Assembly: GCA_009760855.2 (NCBI GenBank)
Contig: WPIO01000082.1
Coordinates: forward strand, 1-64,000
DNA length: 64,000 nucleotides
Direction: 5' to 3'
Origin: Cristatella mucedo
Lineage: Eukaryota; Bryozoa; Phylactolaemata; Cristatellidae
Shown here: one piece after another, positions 12,195-23,125 of the stretch
Numbering within the stretch: position 1 is the stretch's first letter
Layout: each line of letters opens with the position of its first letter
Notes under the pieces: model-generated
What the model was told of the DNA's origin: nothing
Seen by the model: the letters and a program-made list of their open reading frames with translations, nothing else
The model's database searches: none
Translations under genes and position numbers: made by a program

Positions 12195-12640
12195 GGATTC
12201 GAAAGAAAGCAGACACTGTAGACTGAATGACATTCCCATTTTATTGAATGAACAGAATTCGGTAATAATTGACAATGACAGCTTACTGTTGTGGGATAAT
12301 ATTTGATCAAGTGTCTAACCCCTGTCGTTAGTAGGGTCACGAACACGTGCTACAAGAAAAGATGTCAGTTATTTCACAAAGACCGGCACTTAAGGCATCG
12401 GTTTAGTATCCAAAATAAATGTTAAATCAGCCATATCGAAAAAAGATCAATTTCTTGCTCTCAGAATCGAAATGTAATCACAAATACGTCGGATTAGGAA
12501 GGATTTGGTACCAAGAGGGTGATACATTACCGCTCTCATAGATAGTTTATATTAGGAAGGACTCAAAACGAGATTCGAAAAACTGCTTCGAGCAAACTTC
12601 AAACGGTTTGAAATTGAGAAAGGGTAGTATGATAACAATA
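12195..12640 (-). mobile_element. Old LINE-1A endonuclease-region fragment (left half)
   Basis: Aligns by eye with the endonuclease part of the LINE copy at 22081-22560 (shared landmarks such as GGTAATAATTGNNNATGACA and AGTGTNTAACCC). It continues beyond the nested SINE/Gypsy insertion at about 17530-17930, where minus-strand coding still reads CPTLSDETSAGFSSFHT and SLAHFTVTGPTITPA. Block B has the same fragment uninterrupted at 58395-59130. Confidence 0.7.
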
Positions 12641-12682
12641 AATCAAATTGTTAAATAAATAAAATAAACAATTAAAATAAAT

Positions 12683-12800
12683 CCTAGCTGATTAAACAGC
12701 CTCTTTTTGTATAGCGACAAAAGAGCCTGTATGGCTATCATCACAGCTTGCAGTGGCGATAAAAAATTCCCTACAGCAAGAATCGAATCCACGTCCTCGG
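12683..12800 (-). mobile_element. tRNA-derived SINE (family S1), split by the Gypsy element
   Basis: Minus-strand SINE. Its tRNA-like head includes a B-box-like sequence (plus strand AATCGAATCC at about 12781) and its body matches the copy at 50753-50893 (ACAGCCTC, GCTATCA, GCTTGCAGTGGCGAT). It ends in an AT-rich tail toward 12640. The remaining ~25 bp of its 5' end lie at 17484-17513 because the Gypsy element integrated inside the tRNA-like head. Confidence 0.72.
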
Positions 12801-13278
12801 TGTAGTTTGGTTGCACAGCAGAGAGCCAGCCAATGCCCAAGACCGACAGTTTATTCCCAACAATGGGAGCCCAAGAGCGAACGGCTTCCCTCAGCCCCTG
12901 CCCTCACAACTGGCCTCCCCTGGTCGACTCCGATGACTCATCGACCACAACTGTGCACCGGCCGACCCTGATGGTGAATCCACCATCTGGCCACCAGCTG
13001 GTCCATGCCACATCAAAGACGGACCACAGCAGTGCACTGGCCGACCCTGATGGTGAATCCACCATCTGGCCACCAGCTGGTTACCGGCCTGCGTCCATAC
13101 CACATCACAGGCGGACCACAGCTGTGCACCGGCCCCTCTCGGTGGTGCTTCTAACAGCTCACCAGTAGCTTATCAGAGGAGCCTGCATACGATACATACA
13201 TACGAACTACACGCTCCCTTGACCTTACGGTCACAAGTCAGGAGCCGGCATACAATACATACATACATACGAACTACA
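12801..13278 (-). repeat. 3' LTR of Gyp1
   Basis: 478 bp. Starts TGTAGTTTGG, ends ACGAACTACA (plus strand). In the element's sense an AATAAA signal occurs near 12850. Contains an internal ~60-bp near-repeat (CACCATCTGGCCACCAGCTGG twice, about 12980 and 13061) and (CATA)n runs. Confidence 0.92.
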
Positions 13279-13356
13279 CGCACCCTTGACCTTAAGGTCA
13301 CAAGTTTGCAGCACCAACACATGTAGCTGCAAGGTACAGAGCAGCAATGAGCAAGT

Positions 13357-15852
13357 CTATCCGGTCAGGATATAGTCGTCGTACCGGCGGGGAAGTGTCA
13401 CAGCGCGCCTGGGCCGCTGTACTGGTTCAGCTCTGTCCCCTTCAGGTGCAGGGGGCGCCTCTTCCTGCCCTGGTACGAGGCGCAAGTCGGACACGTGGCG
13501 ACGCACACCGTTGATCTCGATTCCCACGCCCTGCCCCTCACTTGTTACCGTGCCCTCGGGCCACTCGGTCGTACAACGTGTGCCGGCAGGCTTCACAAAG
13601 ACTCGCTGGCCGACAGCATATTGAGCAGTCCTCGGGCCCTGATCTGTCTGTGCTCTGAAGAGGGGGCTTTTTCACTCATAGGAGAACAGCCTTCTGCAGG
13701 GCACCGATTCCTCGTGCAACGCGGCTGTTGGCGAGATGTTGTACCAATACACCATCATCAGGACGTTCTTGCCCGTGCGAGCCGCCATTCCCTTGATGGT
13801 CCTGTGGTTTCGCTCAACGATGCCGTTGCCGGAGGGTTTATAGGCGCAACGGTATATGGGCTCCACGCCCCAACGGTCGCAAAGACTGCGAAGAGCTGTT
13901 GAGCGAAAGCTCGCACCGTTGTCCATGAGCAGCTGCTGCGGAGGGCCACGCTCCCTAAAAATTTCGCCCAGATTTTGCACCAAAGAGTTTTCTCCCTCGT
14001 CGGGTATTCGCCTCCAAATAGCGAAACGGCTTGGTCCACAATCTACCACGGTCAGATATTTTTGGCCCTTGAAATGCGTTACGTCGCAGGCCAGGTGCTG
14101 CCAATTCTCGCTTACATCCAGCACGCCTGCACTCCATGCGACTGGTGCAGGATCGATCGACTTGCATCGAGGGCAAGCCTTCACGATGACTTCGACGTCC
14201 TTCCGCCGAATAGTAGCTTTCGGATGGCACATTCTGGCAAGGTACAGTGTCCTGTCAACTCCAAAGTGGTGAAGGCTGTGGAAACTCTTTAGGTCGACGC
14301 CGACCCCCGGCGAAGACGCCTGCTCTGGAACAGCGAGACAGCTTACATTCGCCCTCGTCCATTTCTGAGAGACGCGGGTCAGCTGGTCGGCTTTATTGTT
14401 GGATGATCGCACTAGGACTACGGAAGCCTTCAGTCCACACTCTGACACCGTGTCGGCTATCAGTGCTAGCCTGCGTTTGATAAGCGCCTCTCCCATGCCG
14501 TGGGCTCGTACAGGCTTATCTCCAACCAGCAGTGACTGTAGCCATCCGTGAACAGTTGCTGAATCTGTCCGAATCTCCACCTGTCGTAATGACCAAGAAA
14601 TGGCCAGATTGAGGCCCTTGATGATAGCCTCCAGCTCCGCAAGATTGATGTGGGCTACGTCGTCAGCTTTTCGCAGCCAGGAGGCATCCTCGATGATTCT
14701 TCCTCCTATATCCAGGCATGTGCCGATAGCAAGGCTGCTGGCATCACACCAGATGATGCCACTATCCAGATTCGGCACATTCCAAATGCCTGAAACTGGA
14801 TCGTAGGCATGCAATCGCTGCATCAACTCACCCGCCATGGCTATGACATTTTCACCAACGACCGAGTCCCAACCGACATCGCCAGCAGCTCGCTTTAGGT
14901 AGCTGCAGGCCGGGCGAAGCCAGCCTGCGATTGGGAAATGCCCGATCAGCTGCCCGCACCACGAAAACAGCTGGCGTCGCGATGGGGCGTTAGGCAATGC
15001 GCTCACCACGTTATCACGGCGCCAACGAAGCTCCTCACCTTCCTTTGGCCTGCATACTCGAAGGCCAAGGACCCTTCCGCCAGCGAGGCTTTCTGGCGGC
15101 TTAGCCTCCAAACCAAATGTTCGTAGCAAGTCGATTACCTCACCATTCGAGACGACGCTGTTATTGACAACAATATCGTCGACAAACGAATCGGTACCAG
15201 CACGAACTCGCTCATCCATGGACAAGACCTTTGTCAGAATCGCGGTCATTATTTTCGGGGCGACATTAAGTCCGAAACCTAGTCGTGTGAGGCAGTACCG
15301 ACGGCCTTTGTACTCCACGACCTGATATTGCCAGAGAGCGGGATCAACATGCACCTGCAAGTATGCTTTTCGCAGGTCAATTATGCTCACGCTCTCGCCC
15401 AGCCGTCGCCACGCTCTGAGCTTGGTGCTACACACATCACCACCAGCCGTGTGACTCGAGATAAACTGATTAAGTTCTCGGTAGTCCATCACGATCCTCA
15501 CTTTGCCCTTACTTGCCTGTACGACGGCCATTAGAGGGACCAGGCCACCACAATGACCAGCGAACGGCTGCAACCAGCCTTCCTTGATCCACTCATCCAC
15601 CTCCTTTTCGTAGTCGGCACGAATTTCCTCTCCCACATGATAAGAAGCGAAATGGTTAGTCAATTGGGGGACGACACAACGATTCGTCCACTCCCACTTG
15701 ACTGACCAGCGCCCCTTATGGAATACTGCCTTGAAGTCCTTGTCATCAATCAGTACGTCAGCGGCCGACGATGCTACAGCACGTTTGACACTAGGAGACG
15801 CCACTACTGCTGCCTCGGGACGGTGTGTGGCTCTGGAACTCCCCTTTGGCAC
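13357..15852 (-). pseudogene. pol: Gyp1 Pol: reverse transcriptase, RNase H and integrase, one in-frame TGA
   Basis: The 726-aa open part starts at 15852 and overlaps the protease frame by 49 bp. RT occupies about residues 60-300 with active-site FVDD (223-226, first position Phe rather than Tyr). RNase H has acidic residues Asp370, Glu407, Asp430, Asp489. Integrase has the HHCC finger (LHHFGVD, CPRC at 560-563) and DD35E residues Asp590, Asp644, Glu680. A TGA at 13672-13674 follows LFSYE, and the same frame then continues open to 13357 with the integrase C-terminal part (CTTEWPEGTV). The related element at 45696-49939 reads through at this point, so the TGA is a recent lesion or sequencing error. 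Confidence 0.9.
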
Positions 15853-16394
15853 ATGAACTCAACTTGACCAGCGGAGGGACCGATAATCACGCCACCTAGG
15901 AGTTCAATGGCATCCATACCGAGTAGTAACCCAAAACCAGGAAGAACATCTGACACAAGGCAGTCCAGCACTATGGTTCGTCCGCAAAGGGCTACCGTAG
16001 CGACGCACGTGGACTTGCAGACAGCCGTGGCTCCATTCATCATCACAACTTCCTCGCACGCTCGCCTCACCCTCGCGGGGTCCGCAAGCGTCGCCGAAAT
16101 GATGGACCTCGAGCACCCAGTATCCACGAGCGCAGACGCCTCGGAGTTTTCGATGAGGACACGTACCGAAGGAAGGCGCGCCATAACGGAGGGGAAGCAC
16201 CGGCGCAGTAATGCGTGCTCTCCCCTACTCGTTTGTTGGCCAGTTTGGTAAGACGGCCCGATCCGAGCAGTTAGCAGCGAGATGTTGAATGCTCCCACAG
16301 ACGTAACAGTGCCTCCCGCGACCACGGCGCGCCGCTTTAGAAGGACAATCACGGCGTAAGTGCCCGATCGCCTTGCATAGGAAACACACAACAT
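15804..16394 (-). CDS. pro: Gyp1 aspartic protease frame
   Basis: Retropepsin-type protease. The active-site triad region reads ALVDTGCSRSII and the second conserved box reads GLLLGMDAIELLGG, about 75 residues later, as in retroviral-type proteases. The first ~60 residues of the open frame overlap gag in another frame and are probably not translated as such. Gag and the RT-integrase frame are in register with each other, while the protease lies one frame away: either programmed shifting or a pair of compensating indels. Confidence 0.8.
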   Translation of the reverse strand: MLCVSYARRSGTYAVIVLLKRRAVVAGGTVTSVGAFNISLLTARIGPSYQTGQQTSRGEHALLRRCFPSVMARLPSVRVLIENSEASALVDTGCSRSIISATLADPARVRRACEEVVMMNGATAVCKSTCVATVALCGRTIVLDCLVSDVLPGFGLLLGMDAIELLGGVIIGPSAGQVEFMCQRGVPEPHTVPRQQ

Positions 16395-16956
16395 CTCTGT
16401 TATTCGGTGCCTGGGGAGGCCATCCCGAACGAGAACCGGATGCGAAGCAACTTTCTGCCGCCTTCGGAATGCTGACGCTTGCCTTCACTATGACCCGAGC
16501 CTTCTCGACAAGAACATCCGCAGGCATTTCCGCGAGGTTGCATGAGGCTTGGAGGTGCCTCTTTGCGGCCTCCGGCAGCCCAGCGATAAAGGCACATTTG
16601 ACAAAATCACCGGCCACCAGCCTAGCCAACCGATTCAAGTCCGCCCAAAAGCCATCCACATTTTCACCTTCAGCAAGGCGACGCGAGGCGAATTCCTCAT
16701 AGGCATCGAAGCGATTCGGCGAGAATGCTGCCAGCAGCGCTTTTCTTACCGTGGCGTAGTCTTCCATAGCCGCCTCGGGGACGCCATCGTATACGGCGCA
16801 TGCCACACGTGTAAGGAATAGCGGCAGGAAATTTTGCAATTCATCAACCCCTTGCATCTTGGCCAATCTTTCGAACCGATTTAGCCATTCAGCGAAGTCT
16901 CCGCTGCCGTCGAATTGCGAAATTTTTCCTTCCATCAGTTGTACTTTCAGACTCAT
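16225..16956 (-). CDS. gag: Gyp1 Gag
   Basis: Capsid/nucleocapsid polyprotein of the retrotransposon. The open frame reaches back into the LTR (17043), but Met at 16956 is the first inside the element and starts just after the leader, so I chose it. The central part is a retrotransposon Gag domain (FAEWLNRFERLAKMQ; FADLNRLARLV-like helices; KCAFIAGLPEAAKRHL). Near the C-terminus are two CCHC zinc knuckles, CFLCKAIGHLRRDC and CYVCGSIQHLAANC, which bind the genomic RNA. The frame is intact and ends shortly before the protease. Confidence 0.88.
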   Translation of the reverse strand: MSLKVQLMEGKISQFDGSGDFAEWLNRFERLAKMQGVDELQNFLPLFLTRVACAVYDGVPEAAMEDYATVRKALLAAFSPNRFDAYEEFASRRLAEGENVDGFWADLNRLARLVAGDFVKCAFIAGLPEAAKRHLQASCNLAEMPADVLVEKARVIVKASVSIPKAAESCFASGSRSGWPPQAPNNRDVVCFLCKAIGHLRRDCPSKAARRGRGRHCYVCGSIQHLAANCSDRAVLPNWPTNE

Positions 16957-16997
16957 CTTTATACGGACCACCCAGTCGCTCCCGCCGAGAAATAGCT

Positions 16998-17483
16998 TGT
17001 AGTTTGGTTGCACAGCAGAGAGCCAGCCGATGCCCAGCATCAACAGTTTATTCCCAACACTGGGAGCCCAAGAGCGAACGGCTTCCCTCAGCCCCTGCCC
17101 TCACAACTGGCCTCCCCTGGTCGACTCCGATGACTCATCGACCACAAATGTGCACCGGCCGACCCTGATGGTGAATCCACCATCTGGCCACCAGCTGGTC
17201 CATGCCACATCAAAGACGGACCACAGCAGTGCACTGGCCGACCCTGATGGTGAATCCACCATCTGGCCACCAGCTGGTTACCGGCCTGCGTCCATACCAC
17301 ATCACAGGCGGACCACAGCTGTGCACCGGCCCCTCTTGGTGGTGCTTCTAACAGCTCACCAGTACCTTATCAGAGGAGCCTGCATACGATACATACATAC
17401 GAACTACACGCTCCCTTGACCTTACGGTCACAAGTCAGGAGCCGGCATACAATACATACATACATACGTACATACGAACTACA
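16998..17483 (-). repeat. 5' LTR of Gyp1
   Basis: 486 bp, near-identical to 12801-13278, longer by CATA microsatellite units. Followed by the TSD CTCGG. Confidence 0.92.
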
Positions 17484-17529
17484 CTCGGGACCTCGGTCTT
17501 TATAGCAACCACCTTACCTAGTGTGCTAT

Positions 17530-17930
17530 CACGGCTAATGACGACTCCTCCGTTAGTTTTACACGATCGAATGGTATGGAAGGACGAGAAACCTGCTGAG
17601 GTTTCGTCGCTTAGGGTAGGACAGTCAGTCAATATTAGCCGGGTCTTGGTCCACAGATAATGAGTTTGTCGTCAGTAATCGCGTCGTGTATAATCAGCGA
17701 TTTATTTCGCACTGAGCGAGCATTCTAAAGACAACCTTTGAGATGGGCCGCCGGGGTTATAGTGGGTCCGGTGACCGTAAAGTGAGCAAGGCTGCTGTCC
17801 AGAGTATTATTGCCACCACTTTGTTCATGGCCTCGCGACTTTTGTAAAAAGAATGACGTCAGGGTCAGCAGTGGGGAGAGCTCGGTGCCGTACGCACAAA
17901 GTCCTAGTGGGGAGAGCTCGGTGCCGTACG
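17530..17930 (-). mobile_element. Old LINE-1A endonuclease-region fragment (right half)
   Basis: Continuation of the fragment at 12195-12640, separated from it by a SINE and a Gypsy-like element. Ends next to the stop codon of the Rac-like copy in block A. Confidence 0.65.
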
Positions 17931-17942
17931 CACAAAGTCCTA
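17869..17942. repeat. 36-bp perfect tandem duplication
   Basis: Two consecutive copies of a unit containing GGGGAGAGCTCGGTGCCGTA. Block B has a single unit at about 59138-59171, so the duplication is specific to block A. It touches the stop region of the Rac-like copy. Confidence 0.85.
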
Positions 17943-20900
17943 GAGGAGTAGGCACACAGGGCTCTTCTCTGGTTTTGGCGGTAGAATTAACACAGCTCGA
18001 ATGGCTTCGTCAAACACCGTCTCAAGGCCCTTCCGTGTCAGAGCAGAGCATTCCAGATATTTCACGGCGCCGATTTCCTTCGACATTGCCAGACCTACAA
18101 TGTTCGACAGGCATGAGCAGCCATTTACGAGCAGTGGATATGCACACATCTGCCACAATAGACAAGAATTTCTAGTTGCATTTAGATAAGTAAGATGCTG
18201 TCCTCTCACGTGTACCTACGTACGACCAACCGCTGAATCGTTCTAAACATTCCTTGAATTGGCTCAAAAACTTGCCAATCATTCGATTTCAATGACGACG
18301 GTGAATTGGCACTGGTACTAGCTGACAAACAGAAAAGCTATCTGCTTGTTCAGCATCTTTTATTGCTGCATTTCTGAGTCTTCGGCCAGAAGATAAGACG
18401 CTCACTCTTCACGAGCCACGCAGTCGGTTTGAGGCTCTTCTGCAGCTTATAAATGCAGCTCTTAAATTGACTTTGCTTTTCTTTTTTTTCCGGGAGGAAT
18501 TAATCTCCTTACTCTACACAATGCTATTCTGCCAGTTGGAAGGATAACTTACCGCGATTTTAAGCCACACTTGCAGGCTATGCTCATTTCATGCTAGGAA
18601 ACATTTCACAATTTCACTTCAGCTGCAATCTCTAAATTTGGAAACCTTAAGTTTTGACAACGCTAAACGACCATTTCTAGGAAATGCACATTAATGAAAA
18701 AAAAGAGGCTTCATTCCCATGCGAATGGCTTCTAGATAAAACACGTGTTTTTTATTTCTAGGCAGTTCACAAATCCCTTCATTAAATCAAAAGGAGGCCA
18801 CCATTCGCCGGACAAGCAAGGTAACTTTAAGCAGGACAGAACGAAATTTGAACGTATAGATCAATCATGTCACAGCTCAGAAAGCACTTCAAAGCTGCAA
18901 GCACTTTAAACGAATGTGCAACACCAAATAGAAGAGAAAACCGCTAGCAGAAAACAGTCAACTAGACAGACTACAAGAACCAGGAGCACCCACCTTGCGG
19001 ATAGCTTATAGGAGCGAGGCACTTCTCTTTGAGCCTCTCCACGGTCTCCTTGTCTTCTCGCAGGTCTAGCTTAGTGCCGACGAGGATGATCGGCGTTTTT
19101 GGATAACGATGGCTAACTTCAGGAAACCACTGCAAAAGCAAGCGTGAATTTACGCAGCCTTGGCTAAGCACATGGAGACAAGTGACTGGCTGGTCAACCG
19201 AGACTAATCTTGAAATGAGATCACATTAGATTGCAAATACCAGAATTGATTCGGAGCTAACCCTTGAGGCCTGAGTGATATGCTCAAGGGGGGGGGTGAG
19301 ATGCAGTTGGTACACCGGTCAGAAAATTCGATGGCACAGCAAGACCCTGACCTGTCACGGGTGTGACCAACAGACCGTTGTGACCTTGGGCAAGCTTAGG
19401 CCACTAGCCCAAGCTGCACTACTCACTCGGATGGGGGCAGAGGAGAGAGTGGAACACAAGCCACACTAAGAGCCAGAGAGCTGCATTCTTATGTAGCATG
19501 TCTAGTACATGAGTTTCAAATTAGACAGCAAAAAGTTACTATACCAAAGAGGATAACACGACAAACAAGCAGATACACTCAAGCAACAATGCCGGGTACA
19601 AGTACTGCTGAAGAACTACCGTTGCTTACTTAAATGACACGGTGCAACCTAAAACATCGTTACGCTTTTACACGAGGGGTTATAAAGATTCTTACCTTAG
19701 CCCTCACGTTTTCAAACGAAGCTGGGCTGATGAGTGAGAAGCAGATTAGAAATAAATCCTGCAAATAAAAGGAAGCACGTTTAGAAATACAGGTATAGTG
19801 GAAGCACATTTCAACAATGTGTACAAACCACGTTAACCAGGAGCGAGAACACACTGGTAGCAAATAGTGCCTAATAATCAATACTTGCGTATGACTACGG
19901 CAAGTGCTTCACTCGTTTCCAGTCTCACACCCCAAATGGAGTACAATGCTTTGCAGACACAGTTGTCTTCATATCTAGATGCAGCTACTGCACTCCAGAC
20001 TAAGCCATTCAACCACTATGCGAATTACTCTTTCTGAAAATAAGCTAACAGATAATAGAAAAGCTGAATAATCGCAACATACTAACTGGTGGTGACATGT
20101 TATATCCGCCATACTTAGCATAATTTTCTAGATGACGCATGATCAACATCGATCTGAATGTGTTTACTGCTGCCACGATGCACTGTCTCGGCAGAATAGC
20201 AATACTAATACCATTCAAAACTTGGCACAATGGAAGACTGCATTGACAGCTCAATTAAAATTTACTAGAACATTAATAGCGCCAACCAAAATGACTTACT
20301 TACTTACGTTGGTACCACAGCTTTAATAAAGCGCCAGCACACAATCTTGGCAAACTTCTAAACTCCCCAATGAACAGTTAGGAAAGACACAGTAGCTCAC
20401 TCAGATTGATAAGAACAAGAATGTGGTAAGACAGACAGCAAAAGAGAAGAGTGAGCGAGAGACAGACCAACATAAACCATTCATATAAAAAGCTATCTTG
20501 ACAATATTAAAGTGCTAAAGAGTATCACAGGCTTACTTCGGTTGCAATCATTTGTGCTAATGTCTTCCATTTGGCTATACATACAAAAACCAACAGGTTG
20601 TTAAAAAAGGAGAAAGGCAGCTAAAATAATGCTTGATAAACGCAGTTAGCACTAGCGATCGCCATCAATCGACCCAGTTTGAACTCTCATTCCACTGCCG
20701 ATGAGACAATCACTGCTTGCATTGACAATTCTGATAAGGAAGGCCATTAAGTCGATACCAATGCACGTAAATAAGCTTCAATCTGAGCACGAGTACTACT
20801 TACAGTCTGAGGATATGACAGAGGTCTGAGTCGATCATAATCCTCTTGGCCTGATGTATCCCAAAGGCCCAAGTTGATGGGCCTCCCATCAACCATCGCA

Positions 20901-21081
20901 TTTGCTGAGAAATTATCGAACCTGCGAGAATTGCGATATGACTATGAAGCAATCGAAAGCAGTCTGCAGCGTCCCACGACGGATGCAGCTAGTTCGCTTG
21001 ACAACTTACACTGTTGGTATGTACTTCTCAAGGAACTTATTCGTCGTGTAGCTGATCACAAGACATGTTTTACCGACCGCT
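17940..21081 (-). pseudogene. Rac-like small GTPase, block A copy, P-loop exon broken by a LINE
   Basis: Rac GTPases switch actin remodelling at the plasma membrane. Exons on the minus strand: 21010-21081 (remnant: AVGKTC, ISYTTN, KYIPTV), 20804-20921 (switch [17 protein letters not shown]), 19696-19758 ([16 protein letters not shown]), 18994-19129 ([14 protein letters not shown]), 17940-18094 ([13 protein letters not shown], ending CLLL and stop). All introns have GT/AG ends. Lesion: homology in the P-loop exon stops at about 21081, where a LINE 3' tail begins, removing the start and part of the nucleotide-binding loop. Other oddities compared with block B: Ser in place of Ala in the DTAGQ motif, NKFLEK instead of the canonical segment before YIPTV, and a Cys in EKCLAP. 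The CAAX box is kept. Probably a recently dead copy; an alternative upstream exon beyond the LINE was not found. Confidence 0.85.
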
Positions 21082-21085
21082 CTAC

Positions 21086-23125
21086 GGATAATAATATACT
21101 TGATAAAGTGCCCTCAGAGAACTTAGTCTCTCTTTAGGCGCTTTACATTTGCTGCAAAGGGAAATGCAATTGAATGGTGATAATATCATGCTTGATAATT
21201 AAACAAAATGAATAACATGGTTAGCTGTGACATGCACAGGGTCAGCATGCAAATGTCGTCAGTGGAAGCAAGCACAGTGTCAGCATGCATAAGCACGTGA
21301 AGGACGAATCACCTGGACCCAGTAAATGCTGCCCTAAATAGGTGCTTTTATAAGTTCTTTTTAAATGTCGTCAAGTCAGGGGATGTTCTGATGCAAGTCG
21401 GGAGGGAGTTCCAGGCTTTGGGAGCATACGAACTGAATACATGGTCTCCAAAGGATATGAGGTTTATACGAGGTACTTGTAGACTGTTGGATTCCGAAAA
21501 GCGGGTCGTACGATGCGTGGCCTGGAGGGGAAGTAGATCTGAGAGATAGGCTGGAGCCAAAGAATGAAGGGATCTAAAAGTGAGCAACAAAACCTTGAAG
21601 TCAATCTGTTGCTTGACTGGTAGCCAGTGCAGGTCGGCGAGAAGTGGTGTAATGTGGCAACTGCGACGCTCACGACAGACAAGCCTAGCTGCAGAGTTTT
21701 GCACCACCTGCAATCGCCTGATCACACATGCCGGTAGGCCAGTAAGCAGTGAGTTGCAGAAGTCGAGACGGGATGTCACGAATGCATGGACCAACTTGTT
21801 TGCATGCTTTTTCAAGCTTTCGCTTAGTAGACTTGGCTAGTTTAATGTCTGCGGTAAACCAAAGGCCGTCTGGGTGGGGGCGCACAGTGCGCTTTGTCAG
21901 AGGTGCACACTCGTCGAGCGTATCGGCTAGTGTTGTGTTGTAGCTATCTACCAATGATGACAGATCGGAGGGAGGACTGAGCAGCAGAGGTGAAGCAGAT
22001 ATTCTCGCACGGACGGTATCGATGTCAATGGTCTTAAGATTTCGCGATTCACAGGTTATTTTAGAGGAGGAGGTGGGCACTCACTGCAGATTGAACTCAC
22101 TGTAGATTGGAGATCTGCACATGGTCAGATAAGCAGGATTTGGTAATAATTGGGGATGACAAAGTGCAGTTGTATGAGAAAATCTGGTCGAGTGTGTAAC
22201 CCTTGAAGTGAGTAGGGCCGTGCACATGAGCCAAAAGAGACAATCAGTTGGTCTATGCACGAAATTTGGTGCTGAAAGCGTCAGATAAGTTATCAAAGTG
22301 AACGTTGAAATCACCCATAACGAAGAAGGATCGATTTCTTGCACACAGAATCGAATCGAGATCGGATAAATCTGAGATAACGGAGGATTTGGTACCTGGT
22401 GGGCGATAGACTACTGCCACTATCGGTAGCTTCGATTCGGATGAGACCAAGGCAATTGATTCAAAAACTGCTTCGAGGGTACTGCAAATGGCTTGAAGTT
22501 GAATTTCGAGCGCACGATAATTTTTAACTCCATCTCCAGTTTTGATTGATCTAGGGGTGTGAAAGAACGAGAAACCAGATGGAGTAGCGTCTTTAATTGT
22601 CGGGCAGCTAATCAATTTTAGCCAAGTATCACTTAGGGCGAGCAGGTCGATACCATTTTCAGAAACAAGGTCGCTTATTACCAGAGAGTTATTGCACGTT
22701 GAGCGGGGTTTCCAAAGGCAAGCGTTAAGTCTGGCCGATAGAGTTACAACAGGCCTGATGACCACTAAGTTAGAGAGCTTTACAGTGACGCATGAGGGGG
22801 AGTGTGCTGAGCGGTTCGAGACAATGCTAGGAATACCAAACAAGCGGGTACTCAGTTCGCACTTCCCGCCCAACGAGCGGCGTCTGACCTGGCGGTTCCG
22901 GCCACCGCGGCGGCTACTGGGTGCTTTTCTTTTGTTAATGCATAGTTCACGAATCTTAGCCACAAAATTAATATCTAGGAATGCATTTGATCTACGATGA
23001 TGAAGCGATAACAGCTGCTGACGATCATAACTAACATGCAGGTTACTAACCGCCGGCGTAGCTAAGGCAGCCGCCGGCGTAGCTAAGGTAGCCGCCTGCG
23101 TAGCTAAGGCAGCCGCTGGCGTGGG
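21086..23125 (-). mobile_element. LINE-1A copy 3, internally deleted, inserted in the Rac P-loop exon
   Basis: Minus-strand LINE. The 3' tail (ATAATAATA then the GCCCTCAGAGAACTT motif) abuts the Rac exon at about 21081. The C-terminal domain is open at 21348-21815. The endonuclease domain is open at 22253-22963 (LALSDTWLKL, VAVVYRPPG, FFVMGDFNVHFDN), the last being the conserved Asp/Asn catalytic box of APE-type endonucleases. The reverse-transcriptase core is missing: sequence jumps at about 21790 from the endonuclease-linker to the C-terminal domain. A 21-bp tandem repeat at 23051-23121 marks its 5' part. Confidence 0.87.
23051..23121. repeat. 21-bp tandem repeat at the LINE 5' end
   Basis: About 3.4 units of CGCCGGCGTAGCTAAGGCAGC. 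Unit length divisible by three, so in the LINE sense it could encode a 7-residue repeat or be a 5' promoter array. Confidence 0.75.

Larger units (their letters stand above)
12801..17483 (-). mobile_element. Ty3/Gypsy-like LTR retrotransposon Gyp1, with TSD
   Basis: Two LTRs (12801-13278 and 16998-17483) with TGTAGTT...AACTACA ends flank gag, protease and pol on the minus strand. The 5-bp target duplication CTCGG is exact (12796-12800 and 17484-17488). The order protease, RT, RNase H, integrase defines the Ty3/Gypsy type. The LTRs are nearly identical, so insertion is recent. An in-frame TGA in pol (13672-13674) breaks the otherwise long frame. Block B lacks it, so it inserted after the duplication. 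Confidence 0.93.
6408..21081. repeat. Segmental duplication, block A (direct copy of 53120-64000)
   Basis: From about 6408 (CATGTAAACAC...) the sequence is collinear and in direct orientation with the segment starting at 53120, an offset of about 46.7 kb, and stays so through the Rac exons to at least 21081. Differences are mostly point changes plus block-specific insertions: a solo LTR at 8182-8920, a SINE plus Gypsy element at 12683-17513, a 36-bp tandem duplication at 17869-17942, and a LINE at the Rac P-loop exon. Block B instead has its own LINE at 60545-62217. Confidence 0.9.

Noticed and set aside
13495-13902. Plus-strand frames across the Gyp1 element
   Set aside because: Antisense shadows of the integrase and RT coding strand.
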